Counted from the stretch's first letter, positions 7,944-17,534 are shown. The stretch is DNA of 32,595 nt from an uncultured Lachnospiraceae bacterium (GCA_947175055.1 CAMWLJ010000035.1:1-32595), one strand, 5' to 3'. Made by a program: numbers and translations. The notes: a model not told the origin generated them from the sequence alone.

Positions 7944-8837
7944 ATGAAGGGGAATCATAACATGATCATGGCGGATCATCTGGTAAAGACTTTTATCAAG
8001 AATGAAAAGAAAAACAGGAAGAGTGAGATCAAAGCAGTGGACGATATTTCCTTGACGGTAAGGGAAGGGGAAATCGTGGGGATCTTGGGGCCTAACGGGG
8101 CGGGTAAGACAACATTGCTTCGCATGATGTCCAAGCTGATGCGGCCTACGGACGGACAGGTCAGCATCCGGATCGGTGCGGAAGAGATAACGGATGAGAT
8201 TGAGATCAAGCGGTATATCGGGTATCTGTCCAACAACACGAAGCTGTACGGAAGACTTTCCACAAGAGAATTGCTGCAGATGCTGGGGACGATCTACGGA
8301 ATCCGGGAGAAGACGGTGGAGGAGAGGATCGCACAGATCAGCCAGGTCCTCTCAATGGATGCGTTTCTGGATAACCGGATCGAGAAGCTTTCGACAGGAC
8401 AGACACAGCGGGCTTCTATTGCCAGATGCCTTGTGCATGATCCGCAGGTCTATATCTTTGACGAACCCACACTGGGACTGGATATCATCAGCAGTGCAGC
8501 CATTATCGACTTCATGAAACGGGAGCGGGAGCGGGGAAAGACCGTGCTCTATTCCACACATTATATGGAAGAGGCAGAATATCTGTGTGACCGGATCGTC
8601 ATGATCCACCATGGCAGGATCATCAGCGAGGGTACACCGGGAGAACTGAGGAGTAAGACGGGACAGAACAGCCTGCGGGATATCTTCTCAGGACTGATCT
8701 TGTCTGCGGACGGCAGCAAAGAAGGTTTATTCGGTAACGGAGAATTGCAGGATGATATAGTGTCGGCAGGGAGTGGGGCTGCGGGCGGTATGAGCAGACA
8801 GACAGCGAAACGGGAGGGCATGTATGATGAACGCTAA
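7944..8837 (+). CDS. natA: ABC transporter ATP-binding protein, NatA-like
   Basis: A 297-aa ATPase with Walker A GPNGAGKTT (residues 49-57), signature LSTGQTQRASIARCL, Walker B VYIFDEPTLGLD and the switch His in STHYMEEAEYL. The usual Q-loop glutamine position reads YLSNNTKLY, as in some NatA-type proteins. A C-terminal tail of about 50 residues follows the core. Several starts are possible (7908, 7944, 7962); GGAGG at 7928-7932 supports 7944. It overlaps the permease gene by 14 bp, implying translational coupling. NatAB exporters move Na+ or peptides; the substrate here is not known. Confidence 0.9.
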   Translation: MKGNHNMIMADHLVKTFIKNEKKNRKSEIKAVDDISLTVREGEIVGILGPNGAGKTTLLRMMSKLMRPTDGQVSIRIGAEEITDEIEIKRYIGYLSNNTKLYGRLSTRELLQMLGTIYGIREKTVEERIAQISQVLSMDAFLDNRIEKLSTGQTQRASIARCLVHDPQVYIFDEPTLGLDIISSAAIIDFMKRERERGKTVLYSTHYMEEAEYLCDRIVMIHHGRIISEGTPGELRSKTGQNSLRDIFSGLILSADGSKEGLFGNGELQDDIVSAGSGAAGGMSRQTAKREGMYDER

Positions 8838-10887
8838 GATTATCAGAACATTGGTGAAGAAGGAAATGCTGGATGTCTTCCGCGACAAGAAGACGGTGAT
8901 CATGATGCTGGTGGTGCCGATCATTCTATATCCGCTGATCTTTGTGGGAGCCATGCAGTTGATGAATTTTATCGCGTCCAGTATGGAGACTCAGAATTAT
9001 CGGATTGCGGTGGACGCTGAAGACGGGGATGCTTTCCTGCAGAAGCTTTTGGAAAAGGCGGAAACGGAGCGGGAGACAGCGGAGGAACCAGGTGCAGTCG
9101 AGGCGAAAGGTGAGAGTGCCTACGAGATCACTATCGTAGATGATGCAGCGGTGTCCGACTATGAGACGGCTCTAAACGAAGAGACGATCGATGCCTATGT
9201 ATCCGGCCGGGTACAGGATGGCCGGATGCAGTATGACGTATATTATCTGGATTCCGTGACCAATTCCGGTTATGCGGCCGGTATTGTTATGGATGCCTTC
9301 GATGATCTAAGAGATGAGATGACGAGACAGCGTATTGCAGCAGCGGGCCTTGACGTGCATGAGATCCTGGATCCGATCGGGTATGAGAAGGAGAACCTGG
9401 CCAGCAGCGAACAATCGCTTGGCAGTATCATGGGCGCGGTGCTGCCTTTTATGCTGATCATCAGTCTGCTGATGGGCACCATGTATCCGGCCATCGATAC
9501 GACGGCGGGCGAGCGGGAGCGGGGAACGCTGGAGACTATCCTCACTCTGCCGGTGACCAACAGACAGCTGATCGTGTCAAAATTTATTACAGTGGCAGTG
9601 ATCGGGATGATCTCGGCGCTTTTGAATATTCTTTCTATGGGTGGTATTGCATTTTATATGTATGAGATCCTGGAAATGCAGACGGATATAGGATCCTTTG
9701 ACATGACGAAGTTTGTTCCGGCGATCCTGGTATGTATGCTGGCTATTTTTGCTTTTTCCATGTTTATCAGTGCGGTGACCATGTGTGTGACTTCTTTTGC
9801 TAAAAGCTATAAAGAAGCAAATAATTATATTACACCGCTGATGCTGGTGGTGATGTTCGTGGGGTATATTGGTTTCATTCCCAATCTGGAACTGACCCAG
9901 GCCATGGCCATGCTGCCGGTGGCGAATATCTGTCTGCTGATCAAGAATATGCTGGTGTTCAAGGTGGACTACGGGATGATCGCAGTGGTACTTATAAGTA
10001 ATGTGGCCTATGCGGTGGTGGCGATCCTGTTCCTGAGTAAGATCTACGACAGCGAGGCGATTCTTTTCTCGGAGCAGAAGGGCAGTCTGCAGCTGTTTGA
10101 GAAAAGGAGCAATCTGCGAAAAGGCGGTGTGCCCACCGTGTCGGATGTCTGGCTGGTCGTGGCAGTCACTATCCTGCTGGTATTGTATGTGGGCAGTCTG
10201 CTGCAGGTGAAGTACGGTCTGGCAGGTCTGTTCGGTACCCAGCTGATCTTGCTTCTCGTACCGCTTGCCCTGGTACTTTACACGAAAAAGGATGTTCGGC
10301 AGACCTACGGCTTTACAGGAACAGGGGCTGCTGGGTTTCTCGGCGGCTCATTATTGATCACCGGACTGTATCCGATCAATAGTATGCTGGCCAGCGGATT
10401 GACACAGCTTTTTCCGGGGAGTGCCGGGAATGTGGAGACGGTTTTTTCCGGGATCCTGGGAGACAGTGCGCTGGTATCGCTGCTAGTGATCGCGCTGGCG
10501 CCAGCCATCTGTGAAGAGATGCTTTTCAGGGGGCTGATCCTCCATGCTTTGAAGACGAGATACAAGATCGCGTCGGCGATCTTCATAACGGCGGCACTGT
10601 TTGGCTTCTATCATATGAGCCTGGTGAAGTTTATCCCGACAGGACTTCTGGGTCTGGCGCTATGTTATGTGGTGTGGCGGACGGGCAGTATCTATCCGGC
10701 GATATTGATGCATTTTCTCAACAATGCTTATAGTGTGATCATCATTTATTATCCGGAACAGGTGGGCAGGATCTTCCCGGTATTCGTACAGGAGACATTT
10801 ACGCTTTCCGACGGGCTGCTGCTTCTGGGGGCGGGTCTGTTCTTAACAGGGATCGGAGGCTATGTGCTGAAGAAGTGCAGGAAGTAG
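8824..10887 (+). CDS. natB: NatB-like ABC permease fused to a CPBP protease domain
   Basis: A 687-aa protein. The N-terminal part is an ABC-2/NatB permease: KKEMLDVFRDKKTVIMMLVV at the start, TM1 near 20-45, an extracytoplasmic domain about 50-195, then five or so TMs with the marker AGERERGTLETILTLPVTNR. After about residue 430 a further membrane module contains CPBP motifs: CEEMLFRG (Glu564, Glu565, Arg569), GFYHMSLVKF and HFLNNAYSV. Permease-protease fusions of this kind are known in Firmicutes. The ATG lies 14 bp inside natA. The protease part may process the exported or a membrane substrate (inference). Confidence 0.9.
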   Translation: MMNAKIIRTLVKKEMLDVFRDKKTVIMMLVVPIILYPLIFVGAMQLMNFIASSMETQNYRIAVDAEDGDAFLQKLLEKAETERETAEEPGAVEAKGESAYEITIVDDAAVSDYETALNEETIDAYVSGRVQDGRMQYDVYYLDSVTNSGYAAGIVMDAFDDLRDEMTRQRIAAAGLDVHEILDPIGYEKENLASSEQSLGSIMGAVLPFMLIISLLMGTMYPAIDTTAGERERGTLETILTLPVTNRQLIVSKFITVAVIGMISALLNILSMGGIAFYMYEILEMQTDIGSFDMTKFVPAILVCMLAIFAFSMFISAVTMCVTSFAKSYKEANNYITPLMLVVMFVGYIGFIPNLELTQAMAMLPVANICLLIKNMLVFKVDYGMIAVVLISNVAYAVVAILFLSKIYDSEAILFSEQKGSLQLFEKRSNLRKGGVPTVSDVWLVVAVTILLVLYVGSLLQVKYGLAGLFGTQLILLLVPLALVLYTKKDVRQTYGFTGTGAAGFLGGSLLITGLYPINSMLASGLTQLFPGSAGNVETVFSGILGDSALVSLLVIALAPAICEEMLFRGLILHALKTRYKIASAIFITAALFGFYHMSLVKFIPTGLLGLALCYVVWRTGSIYPAILMHFLNNAYSVIIIYYPEQVGRIFPVFVQETFTLSDGLLLLGAGLFLTGIGGYVLKKCRK

Positions 10888-10894
10888 TGTTTAA

Positions 10895-10922
10895 GGTGCT
10901 CTGTACTTCGGTGCAGGGCATC
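10895..10922 (+). terminator. UUCG-capped hairpin after the ABC operon
   Basis: A 12-bp stem (GGTGCTCTGTAC / GTGCAGGGCATC, with three G-U pairs) closed by a TTCG tetraloop, 7 bp after the natB stop. The nearest T-run is about 14 nt later (after CCCCCG), so it is an imperfect terminator or an RNA-stabilising hairpin. Confidence 0.55.
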
Positions 10923-10926
10923 TGTA

Positions 10927-10995
10927 CATTCCCCCGTTTTTGTGGTATTTTATATATGTGTAAAATCTTAGCGAAATCTTAGCAACGGGGGAATG
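10927..10995 (+). promoter_or_regulatory. 12-bp inverted repeat that includes the mscS ribosome binding site
   Basis: CATTCCCCCGTT (10927-10938) is the exact reverse complement of AACGGGGGAATG (10984-10995), which contains the GGGGG ribosome binding site 8 nt ahead of the mscS ATG. In a transcript reading through from natB the two arms could pair and hide the site. A transcript starting between them (TAAAAT at 10961-10966 is a weak -10) would lack the left arm. AAATCTTAGC also occurs twice in the loop. Confidence 0.5.
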
Positions 10996-10999
10996 CAGA

Positions 11000-11806
11000 A
11001 TGGGATTATTATCTAAGGTAGGTATTTTTGTTGTTATCATCCTGCTCTCAAACTATCTGGTCAGCCTGGTCTTTAAGTACATAGCGAAGAAGAGCAAGGC
11101 GGTCCATCTGCGCTTTACGAAAAGTGCGATCAATGTGATCATCGATGTGATTGCCTTCTACAGTCTGGCGCAGCAATTCGAGATGACAAAGGATATTAGT
11201 AAGGTGTTGCTGCAGAGCGGTTCGTTGATTCTGGCGATCGCCACTTTTGCGGCGCAGCAGGCGCTGGGCAATGTGATCAGCGGCATTTCTTTGTCTGTGT
11301 CGAAACCCTATAACGTGGACGAGAAGATCCGGGTGCTTCAAGGCGGGACTGTGCTCGCGGAAGGACTGGTGAAGGATGTCACGCTGCGGCATACGCTGAT
11401 CTATCAGTTTAACGGGGAGACCTGTATCGTGCCCAATTCCGTAATGGATTCGGCGGTGGTCATCAATACTAACTTCACGGAGAATATCGGTAACTATGTG
11501 GAGATCGAAATCGGGTACGGGGCGGATATCGAGAAGGCCATCGGGATCATGCGGCAGATCTGTGTGGAGCATGAACTGACGCTGAACACGGAAGCCAATG
11601 CCGTCACCGCCAGCGGTTATACGCAGAATGGGGTTATCCTGAAGACGATCATATGGACAAGGAACCTGAATGACAGCTTTCGGGCCTGCAGTGATATCCG
11701 GGTCGCTCTGGTCAGGGAATTTGGTAAGTGCGGCATAGAGATACCGTACCAGACGGTGACGATCTCTAACTACGAACCGGCAGAGAAGGAGAGTGCAGGG
11801 GTATAA
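11000..11806 (+). CDS. mscS: Small-conductance mechanosensitive channel, MscS family
   Basis: A 268-aa channel protein: a first TM near 5-28, a second near 44-62, and the pore helix and its continuation around 70-100 (SGSLILAIATFAAQQALGNV, then ISGISLSV). The beta domain follows (DEKIRVLQGGTVLAEGLVKD; CIVPNSVMDSAVVINTNF) and a C-terminal alpha/beta domain. It opens on membrane tension to release solutes during hypo-osmotic shock. Length is normal for compact MscS. GGGGGA precedes the ATG. The MATE gene starts 30 bp downstream and may be cotranscribed. Confidence 0.93.
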   Translation: MGLLSKVGIFVVIILLSNYLVSLVFKYIAKKSKAVHLRFTKSAINVIIDVIAFYSLAQQFEMTKDISKVLLQSGSLILAIATFAAQQALGNVISGISLSVSKPYNVDEKIRVLQGGTVLAEGLVKDVTLRHTLIYQFNGETCIVPNSVMDSAVVINTNFTENIGNYVEIEIGYGADIEKAIGIMRQICVEHELTLNTEANAVTASGYTQNGVILKTIIWTRNLNDSFRACSDIRVALVREFGKCGIEIPYQTVTISNYEPAEKESAGV

Positions 11807-11836
11807 GGAACATAAGAAGAGGAATGGAGACGGGAT

Positions 11837-13189
11837 ATGAATGAGAAGAACGACTTGACGCAGGGCAGTGTGGCAAAGAATCTGGTACTCTTTGCCATGC
11901 CGTATCTGTTATCCAGTTTTATGCAGACTTTCTATGGGATGGCAGACCTGTTCGTGGTTGGATTGTATAACGGATCGGAGACTACCACGGCGGTGGCTAT
12001 CGGCAGTCAGGTCATGCATATGCTGACCGTCATTATCATAGGATTTGTCATGGGGACCACGGTGCGGATCGGGCAGTGTGTGGGTGCCAGGGACGGGAAG
12101 GCAGCGGCGAAGACGACAGGGACGTCAGCCCTGTTTTTTTCTGTGTTCGCAGTTGTAGTGACGGCGGCACTGTTGCTTGGCACAGCACCGATTGTTAAAG
12201 TTATGTTAACTCCGGAGGAGGCGGTAGCACAGACAAGGGTTTATCTGATGATCTGCTTTGCGGGAGTACCTTTTATCGTGGCTTACAATGTGATCAGCGG
12301 CATTTTCCGCGGTGCGGGGGATTCCAGAAGACCCATGTATTTCGTGGCGATGGCCTGTGTGACGAACATTGCTCTGGATTTTGTATTTATCGGTGTATGC
12401 GGTCTGGGTGCAGCGGGAGCGGCGCTGGGAACGGTCTGTGGACAGGCAGTGAGCGTGGTGGCAGCCTTACTTGTGATCCGCAGGCAGAATCTTGGCTTTA
12501 CAGTGAGCAGACAGGATTTCCATATGGATAGAGGAGAGGTCGGCAGAATCCTGAAGGTGGGGACGCCGATTGCCATGCAGGACGGGCTGATCCAGATAGC
12601 TTTTATCGTGATCACGGTGATCGCCAACAGCCGGGGACTGATCGTATCGGCGGCAGTGGGGATCGTGGAGAAGCTGATCGGCTTTATGTTTCTGGTGCCT
12701 TCTGCTTTTCTGTCAGCTATCTCCACCATCACGGCCCAGAACATGGGGGCAAACAAGGCAGATCGTGCCAGAAGAAGTCTGTACTACAGCCTGACGATCA
12801 CGGTGGGCTGGGGAGTTTGCTGTACCCTGTACAGTCAGTTTTTGCCGGATACGCTGGTAGGTATCTTTACGCGGGATGCGGATGTGCTGACAGCGGGATG
12901 TGATTATCTGCGTTCCTACGCTTTCGATTGTATCTTTGCGGCAGTCCACTTTTGCTTTAGCGGGTATTTCTGCGGCGATCAGAAATCCATGGTTTCTTTT
13001 ATCCATAATATCACGGCTATCATATTGGTGCGTATTCCGGGGGCCTGGCTGGCCAGCAGGCTGTTTCCTGCGTCCCTTTATCCGATGGGCTGGGCCGCGC
13101 CGCTTGGATCGCTTTTGTCGGCAATGATCTGTGTGGGATTCTATTGTTACTATATACGGTCTGAATCCCGGACTGGACGCAGGAAGTGA
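11837..13189 (+). CDS. MATE family multidrug/cation efflux transporter
   Basis: A 450-aa, 12-TM protein with MATE features: AMPYLLSSFMQTFYGMADLF near residues 20-39, GIFRGAGDSRRPMYFVA near 155-170, GLGAAGAALGT near 195, and the second half starting MQDGLIQIAFIV. MATE pumps export drugs or metabolites using Na+ or H+. GGAGA lies just before the ATG. Substrate and regulation cannot be read; the position after mscS suggests a small membrane operon. Confidence 0.93.
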   Translation: MNEKNDLTQGSVAKNLVLFAMPYLLSSFMQTFYGMADLFVVGLYNGSETTTAVAIGSQVMHMLTVIIIGFVMGTTVRIGQCVGARDGKAAAKTTGTSALFFSVFAVVVTAALLLGTAPIVKVMLTPEEAVAQTRVYLMICFAGVPFIVAYNVISGIFRGAGDSRRPMYFVAMACVTNIALDFVFIGVCGLGAAGAALGTVCGQAVSVVAALLVIRRQNLGFTVSRQDFHMDRGEVGRILKVGTPIAMQDGLIQIAFIVITVIANSRGLIVSAAVGIVEKLIGFMFLVPSAFLSAISTITAQNMGANKADRARRSLYYSLTITVGWGVCCTLYSQFLPDTLVGIFTRDADVLTAGCDYLRSYAFDCIFAAVHFCFSGYFCGDQKSMVSFIHNITAIILVRIPGAWLASRLFPASLYPMGWAAPLGSLLSAMICVGFYCYYIRSESRTGRRK

Positions 13190-13202
13190 TTTCGGGTATA
13201 AT
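13174..13202 (+). promoter_or_regulatory. Predicted promoter of the chemoreceptor gene
   Basis: TGGACG (13174-13179), a 17-bp spacer and TATAAT (13197-13202). The -35 lies inside the end of the MATE gene. It would give a leader of about 110 nt. Confidence 0.55.
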
Positions 13203-13236
13203 ATCGACATAATATGACGATGCAGGAGTAAGGTTT

Positions 13237-13286
13237 ACTAAATTGTCTGATGAGCAATTTAGTTCAACAAACTGAACAAGTTCAGT
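13237..13286 (+). promoter_or_regulatory. Two palindromes in the chemoreceptor leader
   Basis: ACTAAATTG/CAATTTAGT (13237-13245/13255-13263) and ACTGAAC-AA-GTTCAGT (13271-13277/13280-13286) lie between the predicted promoter and the ribosome binding site. The sequence between them (GTTCAACAAACTGAAC) is also near-palindromic. They may be operator sites or leader hairpins. Confidence 0.5.
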
Positions 13287-13319
13287 CAGAGCTTGTAACG
13301 CTTCGGAATGGAGGGAATA

Positions 13320-14597
13320 ATGAAAACAATCAAAGGCAGGCTGTTAGCTACGGTCTCTGCAGCAGCATTTATCGTTCTTTTTGTCGGCGTGGCGGCGGCA
13401 GCGGTGGTGGCCGGTAAGGCCGGGTTTGGCCGTGCTGTCAGTGCAGGATTTCTGATCGGTGTAGTGGGAACGGCGGTTATTGATCTGGCTGTGTCTTCGG
13501 TTCTTGGCAGGGCACTGGGGCCGATCACGGAACTGAAACAGTTCGCGGTCGGGGATTTCAGCGAACAGGGTCATAGCGGCATGACGGGCGGTGTGGCGGA
13601 CGGATTCCGGGACGAAGTGGAAGAAGTGACCCATGCGGCCAAGGCCATCAGACAGCGGATGCGGGAGACCATCACCAGCACCAACGGGGAAGCGGCGAAT
13701 ATTGCAGATACTGCGTCGGCGGCGTACAGTGAGATGGCGGATCTGAATAATAAGATCGACGAGATGGATCAGGTGATGGACGGTCTTACCGGCAAGGTGC
13801 GTGAGGCGGCGGAAGTGACCCAGAGCATCAGCGACGCCAGCGGAGAAATCGGTATGGTGGTGGACGATGTGTCCTGCAAGGCCTCTGAATCGGCGGATGC
13901 TTCCCGGGATATCAATATCCGGGCAGACAAGCTTTATAAGAGTACGGTGGAATCTCAGAAACAGGCCACGGTCGTTTATCATAATGCGGCCGGTGAGTTG
14001 GAGAGGGCACTGAAGGAAGTGGAGAAGATTGAAGTCATCAGGAATCTTTCCAAAGAAATTGGGGAGATTGCGGGTAAGACCAATCTGATCGCCCTGAATG
14101 CGGCTATCGAGGCGGCCAGGGCAGGTGACGCGGGCAGAGGCTTTACGGTGGTGTCCGAGGAAGTCAGGAACCTGGCGGAGAGTTCGCAGGTTACGGTAGA
14201 CAAGATCCAGAAGGTGATCGGTGAAGTGGTGGATTCCGTTATGGATCTGAAAGACAGCTCCGGGAAACTGTTGGAATTCGTGCGGGAAGAAGTCATGTCT
14301 GATTACGACACGATGGTGAGCACTGCGGAGCAGTACCAGAAAGACGCCTTCTTTTTCGACGGTATCGCCACGGATCTGGGTGCTTCGGCAGAGGAGATGG
14401 GTGCTTCCATCGAGGAGATGCTGGCTTCCCTGCAGACCGTTTCTTCTCTAAATAATGTGATCGTTGAGGAAGTCAGCAATGTGGCCGGTGCGATGCAGAA
14501 TACCAATGTAGACTCAGAGGAGATCCTGCGTAAGATGTCGATCATGGAGCGGAGCAGCCGTTCCCTGCAGGAGATCGCTTCCGCCTTCCGGGTGTGA
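13320..14597 (+). CDS. Methyl-accepting chemotaxis protein lacking an external sensor domain
   Basis: A 425-aa transducer. Two hydrophobic segments (about residues 8-32 and 38-58) are separated by only a few residues, so there is no extracytoplasmic sensor. A HAMP-like linker follows, then the signalling domain with the conserved tip [20 protein letters not shown] and [13 protein letters not shown]. It would feed the CheA/CheW pathway or a related system. Its signal may be membrane state or a cytoplasmic partner (inference). GGAGG 5 nt ahead supports the ATG at 13320 rather than 13308. No other chemotaxis gene is in the window. Confidence 0.92.
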   Translation: MKTIKGRLLATVSAAAFIVLFVGVAAAAVVAGKAGFGRAVSAGFLIGVVGTAVIDLAVSSVLGRALGPITELKQFAVGDFSEQGHSGMTGGVADGFRDEVEEVTHAAKAIRQRMRETITSTNGEAANIADTASAAYSEMADLNNKIDEMDQVMDGLTGKVREAAEVTQSISDASGEIGMVVDDVSCKASESADASRDINIRADKLYKSTVESQKQATVVYHNAAGELERALKEVEKIEVIRNLSKEIGEIAGKTNLIALNAAIEAARAGDAGRGFTVVSEEVRNLAESSQVTVDKIQKVIGEVVDSVMDLKDSSGKLLEFVREEVMSDYDTMVSTAEQYQKDAFFFDGIATDLGASAEEMGASIEEMLASLQTVSSLNNVIVEEVSNVAGAMQNTNVDSEEILRKMSIMERSSRSLQEIASAFRV

Positions 14598-14617
14598 GCG
14601 GCATGCGTTAGGCGGTC

Positions 14618-15913
14618 TTAGTCCTTGATATGATTTCGCAGGCAGTACAAGGCCAGCACGTTAGGCAGGACCATCATGGCATTGATCAGGTCGGTGCTCT
14701 CCCAGACGAGGCGCATGGGAATGATGGCGCCGAAGTAGATCATCAGAATATAAGCGAGTTTATAGAGCGGAATACCTTTTTTTCCTACAAGGTATTCCGT
14801 TGCTTTTTCTCCAAAATAGGACCATCCGATGAGGGTGGTAACGGCAAAGGCTGCCAGAGAGATGGTCAGGAAGGCATCTCCCACGTAGGGCAGGTGACGG
14901 AAGGCGGCTGCTGTCAGGTCGGTTTCCGCCGCGCCCGCTACGGAGGCCGGATCATAGAGCATGTTGGCCACGATGACGATGCCGGTGACCAGGCACATGA
15001 CCACCGTGTCCCAGAAGACTGCGGTCATGGAGACGTAGGCTTGGATACGGGGTTCGGACACATGGGATGCGGCGGCCGCGATGGCTGAAGTACCGATGCC
15101 CGCTTCGTTGGTGAAAAGTCCCCTGGCGATGCCGTAGCGCAGAGCGTGCTGTACTGCCGCGCCTGCCATGCCGCCGGTTACGGATCTGAAGGAGAAAGCA
15201 TCTCGTAAGATCAGCAGACAGGCGGAGAGCAGCACGTCGTGATAGAGCAGCATGAGCAGCAGACAGCCGAAAAGGTAGACAAAGCTGATGGCCGGCACCA
15301 TGCGTTCGCAGATGTTGGCGATGCTCTTCACGCCGCCGAGAATCACGGTACCGGTGAGGAAAGCGAGGACGATCCCCACCAGATGGGGTGACAGGCGGAA
15401 GGTGGCCCGGGCCGCCTGGGTGACGGAGTTGGCCTGGGTAGTACAGCCTACGCCGAAGGCAGCGATCAGCGTGCAGGCGGCATAGATACCACCCAGATAT
15501 TTGTTATGTAAACCATTTTTCAACACATACATGGGGCCGCCCACATAGTCGCCAGCGGCATTGCGGCTGCGAAAGAGGACGCTTAAGTAGCATTCACTGT
15601 AGGCAGTAGCCATGCCCAGGATGCCGGTGATCCAACACCAGAAGATGGCTCCCGGACCGCCCAAAGCCACGGCGGTGGAGACGCCGATGATATTGCCGGT
15701 GCCTAAGGTGGCAGCCAGGGTGGTAGCCAGAGCGGAGAAGGGAGACAGGTTCTGCCCGGTGTTGTCCGCCTTGCCGAAGGACAATTTCAGCGCATAGAGA
15801 AGATTGCGTTGGGGAAAATGCAGTTTCAGGGTGAAATAAATGTGGGTTCCCATCAGAAGTGTCAGGAGGGGAAGGCCCCAGATTAGGTCGTTGAGTCGTT
15901 CCAGCAGAGCCAT
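14618..15913 (-). CDS. AGCS family sodium:alanine/glycine symporter
   Basis: A 431-aa membrane protein with about 11 TMs and strong AGCS hallmarks: ATTLAATLGTGNIIGVSTAV near residues 63-82, GGPGAIFWCWITGILGMAT next, then GLFTNEAGIGTSAIAAAA near 265-282. These carriers import alanine or glycine with Na+. The ribosome binding site is weak (AAGGAA about 12 nt ahead). It is convergent with the chemoreceptor gene (20 bp gap) and divergent from the next rightward genes, so probably monocistronic. Confidence 0.93.
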   Translation of the reverse strand: MALLERLNDLIWGLPLLTLLMGTHIYFTLKLHFPQRNLLYALKLSFGKADNTGQNLSPFSALATTLAATLGTGNIIGVSTAVALGGPGAIFWCWITGILGMATAYSECYLSVLFRSRNAAGDYVGGPMYVLKNGLHNKYLGGIYAACTLIAAFGVGCTTQANSVTQAARATFRLSPHLVGIVLAFLTGTVILGGVKSIANICERMVPAISFVYLFGCLLLMLLYHDVLLSACLLILRDAFSFRSVTGGMAGAAVQHALRYGIARGLFTNEAGIGTSAIAAAASHVSEPRIQAYVSMTAVFWDTVVMCLVTGIVIVANMLYDPASVAGAAETDLTAAAFRHLPYVGDAFLTISLAAFAVTTLIGWSYFGEKATEYLVGKKGIPLYKLAYILMIYFGAIIPMRLVWESTDLINAMMVLPNVLALYCLRNHIKD

Positions 15914-16080
15914 AGGCGGTAATATTCCTTATCGGATGGCGTTTTGTCCGGTGGGATCCTGACGCCGGAGTAAGCCTTTTCATTCTATATATATCGATAA
16001 GGGGAAGTAAAAAGAACTGAAATGTGGTACACTTAGTATAAAACATTAGAAATTAAACTGCTCTGACAGGGAGGATCGGT

Positions 16081-16464
16081 ATGGAAGAACGGGCATATCA
16101 ATGGGCGCAGGCACTCTGTTCTTGTGCGGGAGAAGACACGGATTTTTTACGGAGATTTTGGACGGCGCTTTTGCAGTCGGAGGGAGTCTATCGGGAATTT
16201 GTGTATTATCTGGAACATGAGACGTTTCTCTGTGACTATAAGGTGGCAGGTTACAGTGTAGTTGATATTATGGTGTGGCAGATCGATCATTTTAAGGCCA
16301 ATCTGGATTTAAGCCACAGTGGAGCGGCTTACGCGGGCGGACACAACGGTGACCGGATGCTGTTATCCGCTTTCGATACGATGCTGAAGATGGAGCGGGA
16401 ACCGGAGCGGTATGCGGCGTCCATGCGTAGCGAGACAGGGACCGACTATCCGGATAAGTATTAG
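16081..16464 (+). CDS. Conserved-looking protein of unknown function (127 aa)
   Basis: A soluble protein with aromatic and acidic residues throughout, four Cys-His-type residues scattered but no clear motif, no signal peptide and no TM. Distinct segments are TDFLRRFWTALLQSEGVYRE and VVDIMVWQIDHFKANLD, both predicted helical. GGGAGGATCGGT gives a good ribosome binding site. It starts a rightward cluster with a nucleoid-associated protein (44 bp later) and an Mbeg1-like protein. I do not recognise a family. Confidence 0.7.
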   Translation: MEERAYQWAQALCSCAGEDTDFLRRFWTALLQSEGVYREFVYYLEHETFLCDYKVAGYSVVDIMVWQIDHFKANLDLSHSGAAYAGGHNGDRMLLSAFDTMLKMEREPERYAASMRSETGTDYPDKY

Positions 16465-16508
16465 GGAACGCCCGGCACAAGTATTATAGAAAGGAATACA
16501 ACATACCA

Positions 16509-17534
16509 ATGAACAAAGAGGATATCAGAATCAAAAATGTGATTGTACATATTATGGATCCGACCATCGGGATGCCGGTGCTGTCGGATACGGAGCTGGA
16601 GTATGGCTCCGAGATCGCAGAATTCTTGAAGGAGCATATCGCTAAGATCAGTTCCGGGGATGATGCCAAGGAGTGTCGGTTTTACAAGGAAGAGTCAGAG
16701 ATCTATCAGATGCTGAATGCCTATTCAGACGAAGAGTTTGTGACGGTCAGCAAGGACATTGCCGGGCTTTTGTATGAGATCATGAGCGGTAATATCGACA
16801 TTCCGCCGGCAGATCTGATGGTGGTCCGTTTCCGGGAAGGGGAGGAAGAATATCTGGCGCTTTTGAAAATGAACTATAAGGCCTTCTATACGCATCGGAC
16901 GATGGCGGCAGAGGACGGGGACGGCAACCGCAATGAGATCATACGGCATAAGTCCATCCTGCCGTCGGAGAGCCAGCGGCTGACGGAAGCGGCGATCATC
17001 CGATTGAGCGATCTGGCGTTGCAGGTGATCGAGAGGAAGTATGAGGTGAATGGGGAGAAGACGAATTATTTTTCCTTTCTTTTTCTGAAATGCAGTGCTC
17101 ATATGTCCCATAAGTCGAAATTATCCATTGTCAGCCGAGCCGTAGAGAGCGTACAGAAAGAAGGATTCGACGAGACGGAGCGGTTTGAGAAGCAGATGCG
17201 GGCCAAGAGCATCATCCAGGAAGAGATTGAGGAAAAGGGTGGTTTTGTGGTGGAAGAGCTGGCGGAGAAAATATTTGAGGAAGAACCGGAATTGAAAGTG
17301 GCTTTTCAGGATAAGATGGAAAAGTATGATATGGTAAAGGAAGAGATACAGCCGCAGAGCGAGAATACGGTACGCAAGTACCAGAGCCAGCATCTATATA
17401 CGGACACCGGGATCGAGATCAAGATTCCCATGGAACAGTATAAGAATCCGCACAGTGTGGAATTCATCACCAACCCGGACGGAACGATCTCCGTGTTGAT
17501 CAAGAATATAGAACATTTGGAAGCGAGGCTGTAG
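16509..17534 (+). CDS. Nucleoid-associated protein (37-kDa NdpA/YejK-like)
   Basis: The 341-aa protein resembles the nucleoid-associated 37-kDa family: IRIKNVIVHIMDPTIGMPVL at the N-terminus, LLKMNYKAFYTHRT near 118, a middle segment YFSFLFLKCSAHMSHKSKLS near 182, and a C-terminal VEFITNPDGTISVLIKNIEH. The family binds DNA or nucleoid; its role outside E. coli is little known. Ribosome binding site GAAAGGAA is 9-16 nt ahead. It is probably cotranscribed with the unknown 127-aa gene and the Mbeg1-like gene. Confidence 0.83.
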   Translation: MNKEDIRIKNVIVHIMDPTIGMPVLSDTELEYGSEIAEFLKEHIAKISSGDDAKECRFYKEESEIYQMLNAYSDEEFVTVSKDIAGLLYEIMSGNIDIPPADLMVVRFREGEEEYLALLKMNYKAFYTHRTMAAEDGDGNRNEIIRHKSILPSESQRLTEAAIIRLSDLALQVIERKYEVNGEKTNYFSFLFLKCSAHMSHKSKLSIVSRAVESVQKEGFDETERFEKQMRAKSIIQEEIEEKGGFVVEELAEKIFEEEPELKVAFQDKMEKYDMVKEEIQPQSENTVRKYQSQHLYTDTGIEIKIPMEQYKNPHSVEFITNPDGTISVLIKNIEHLEARL

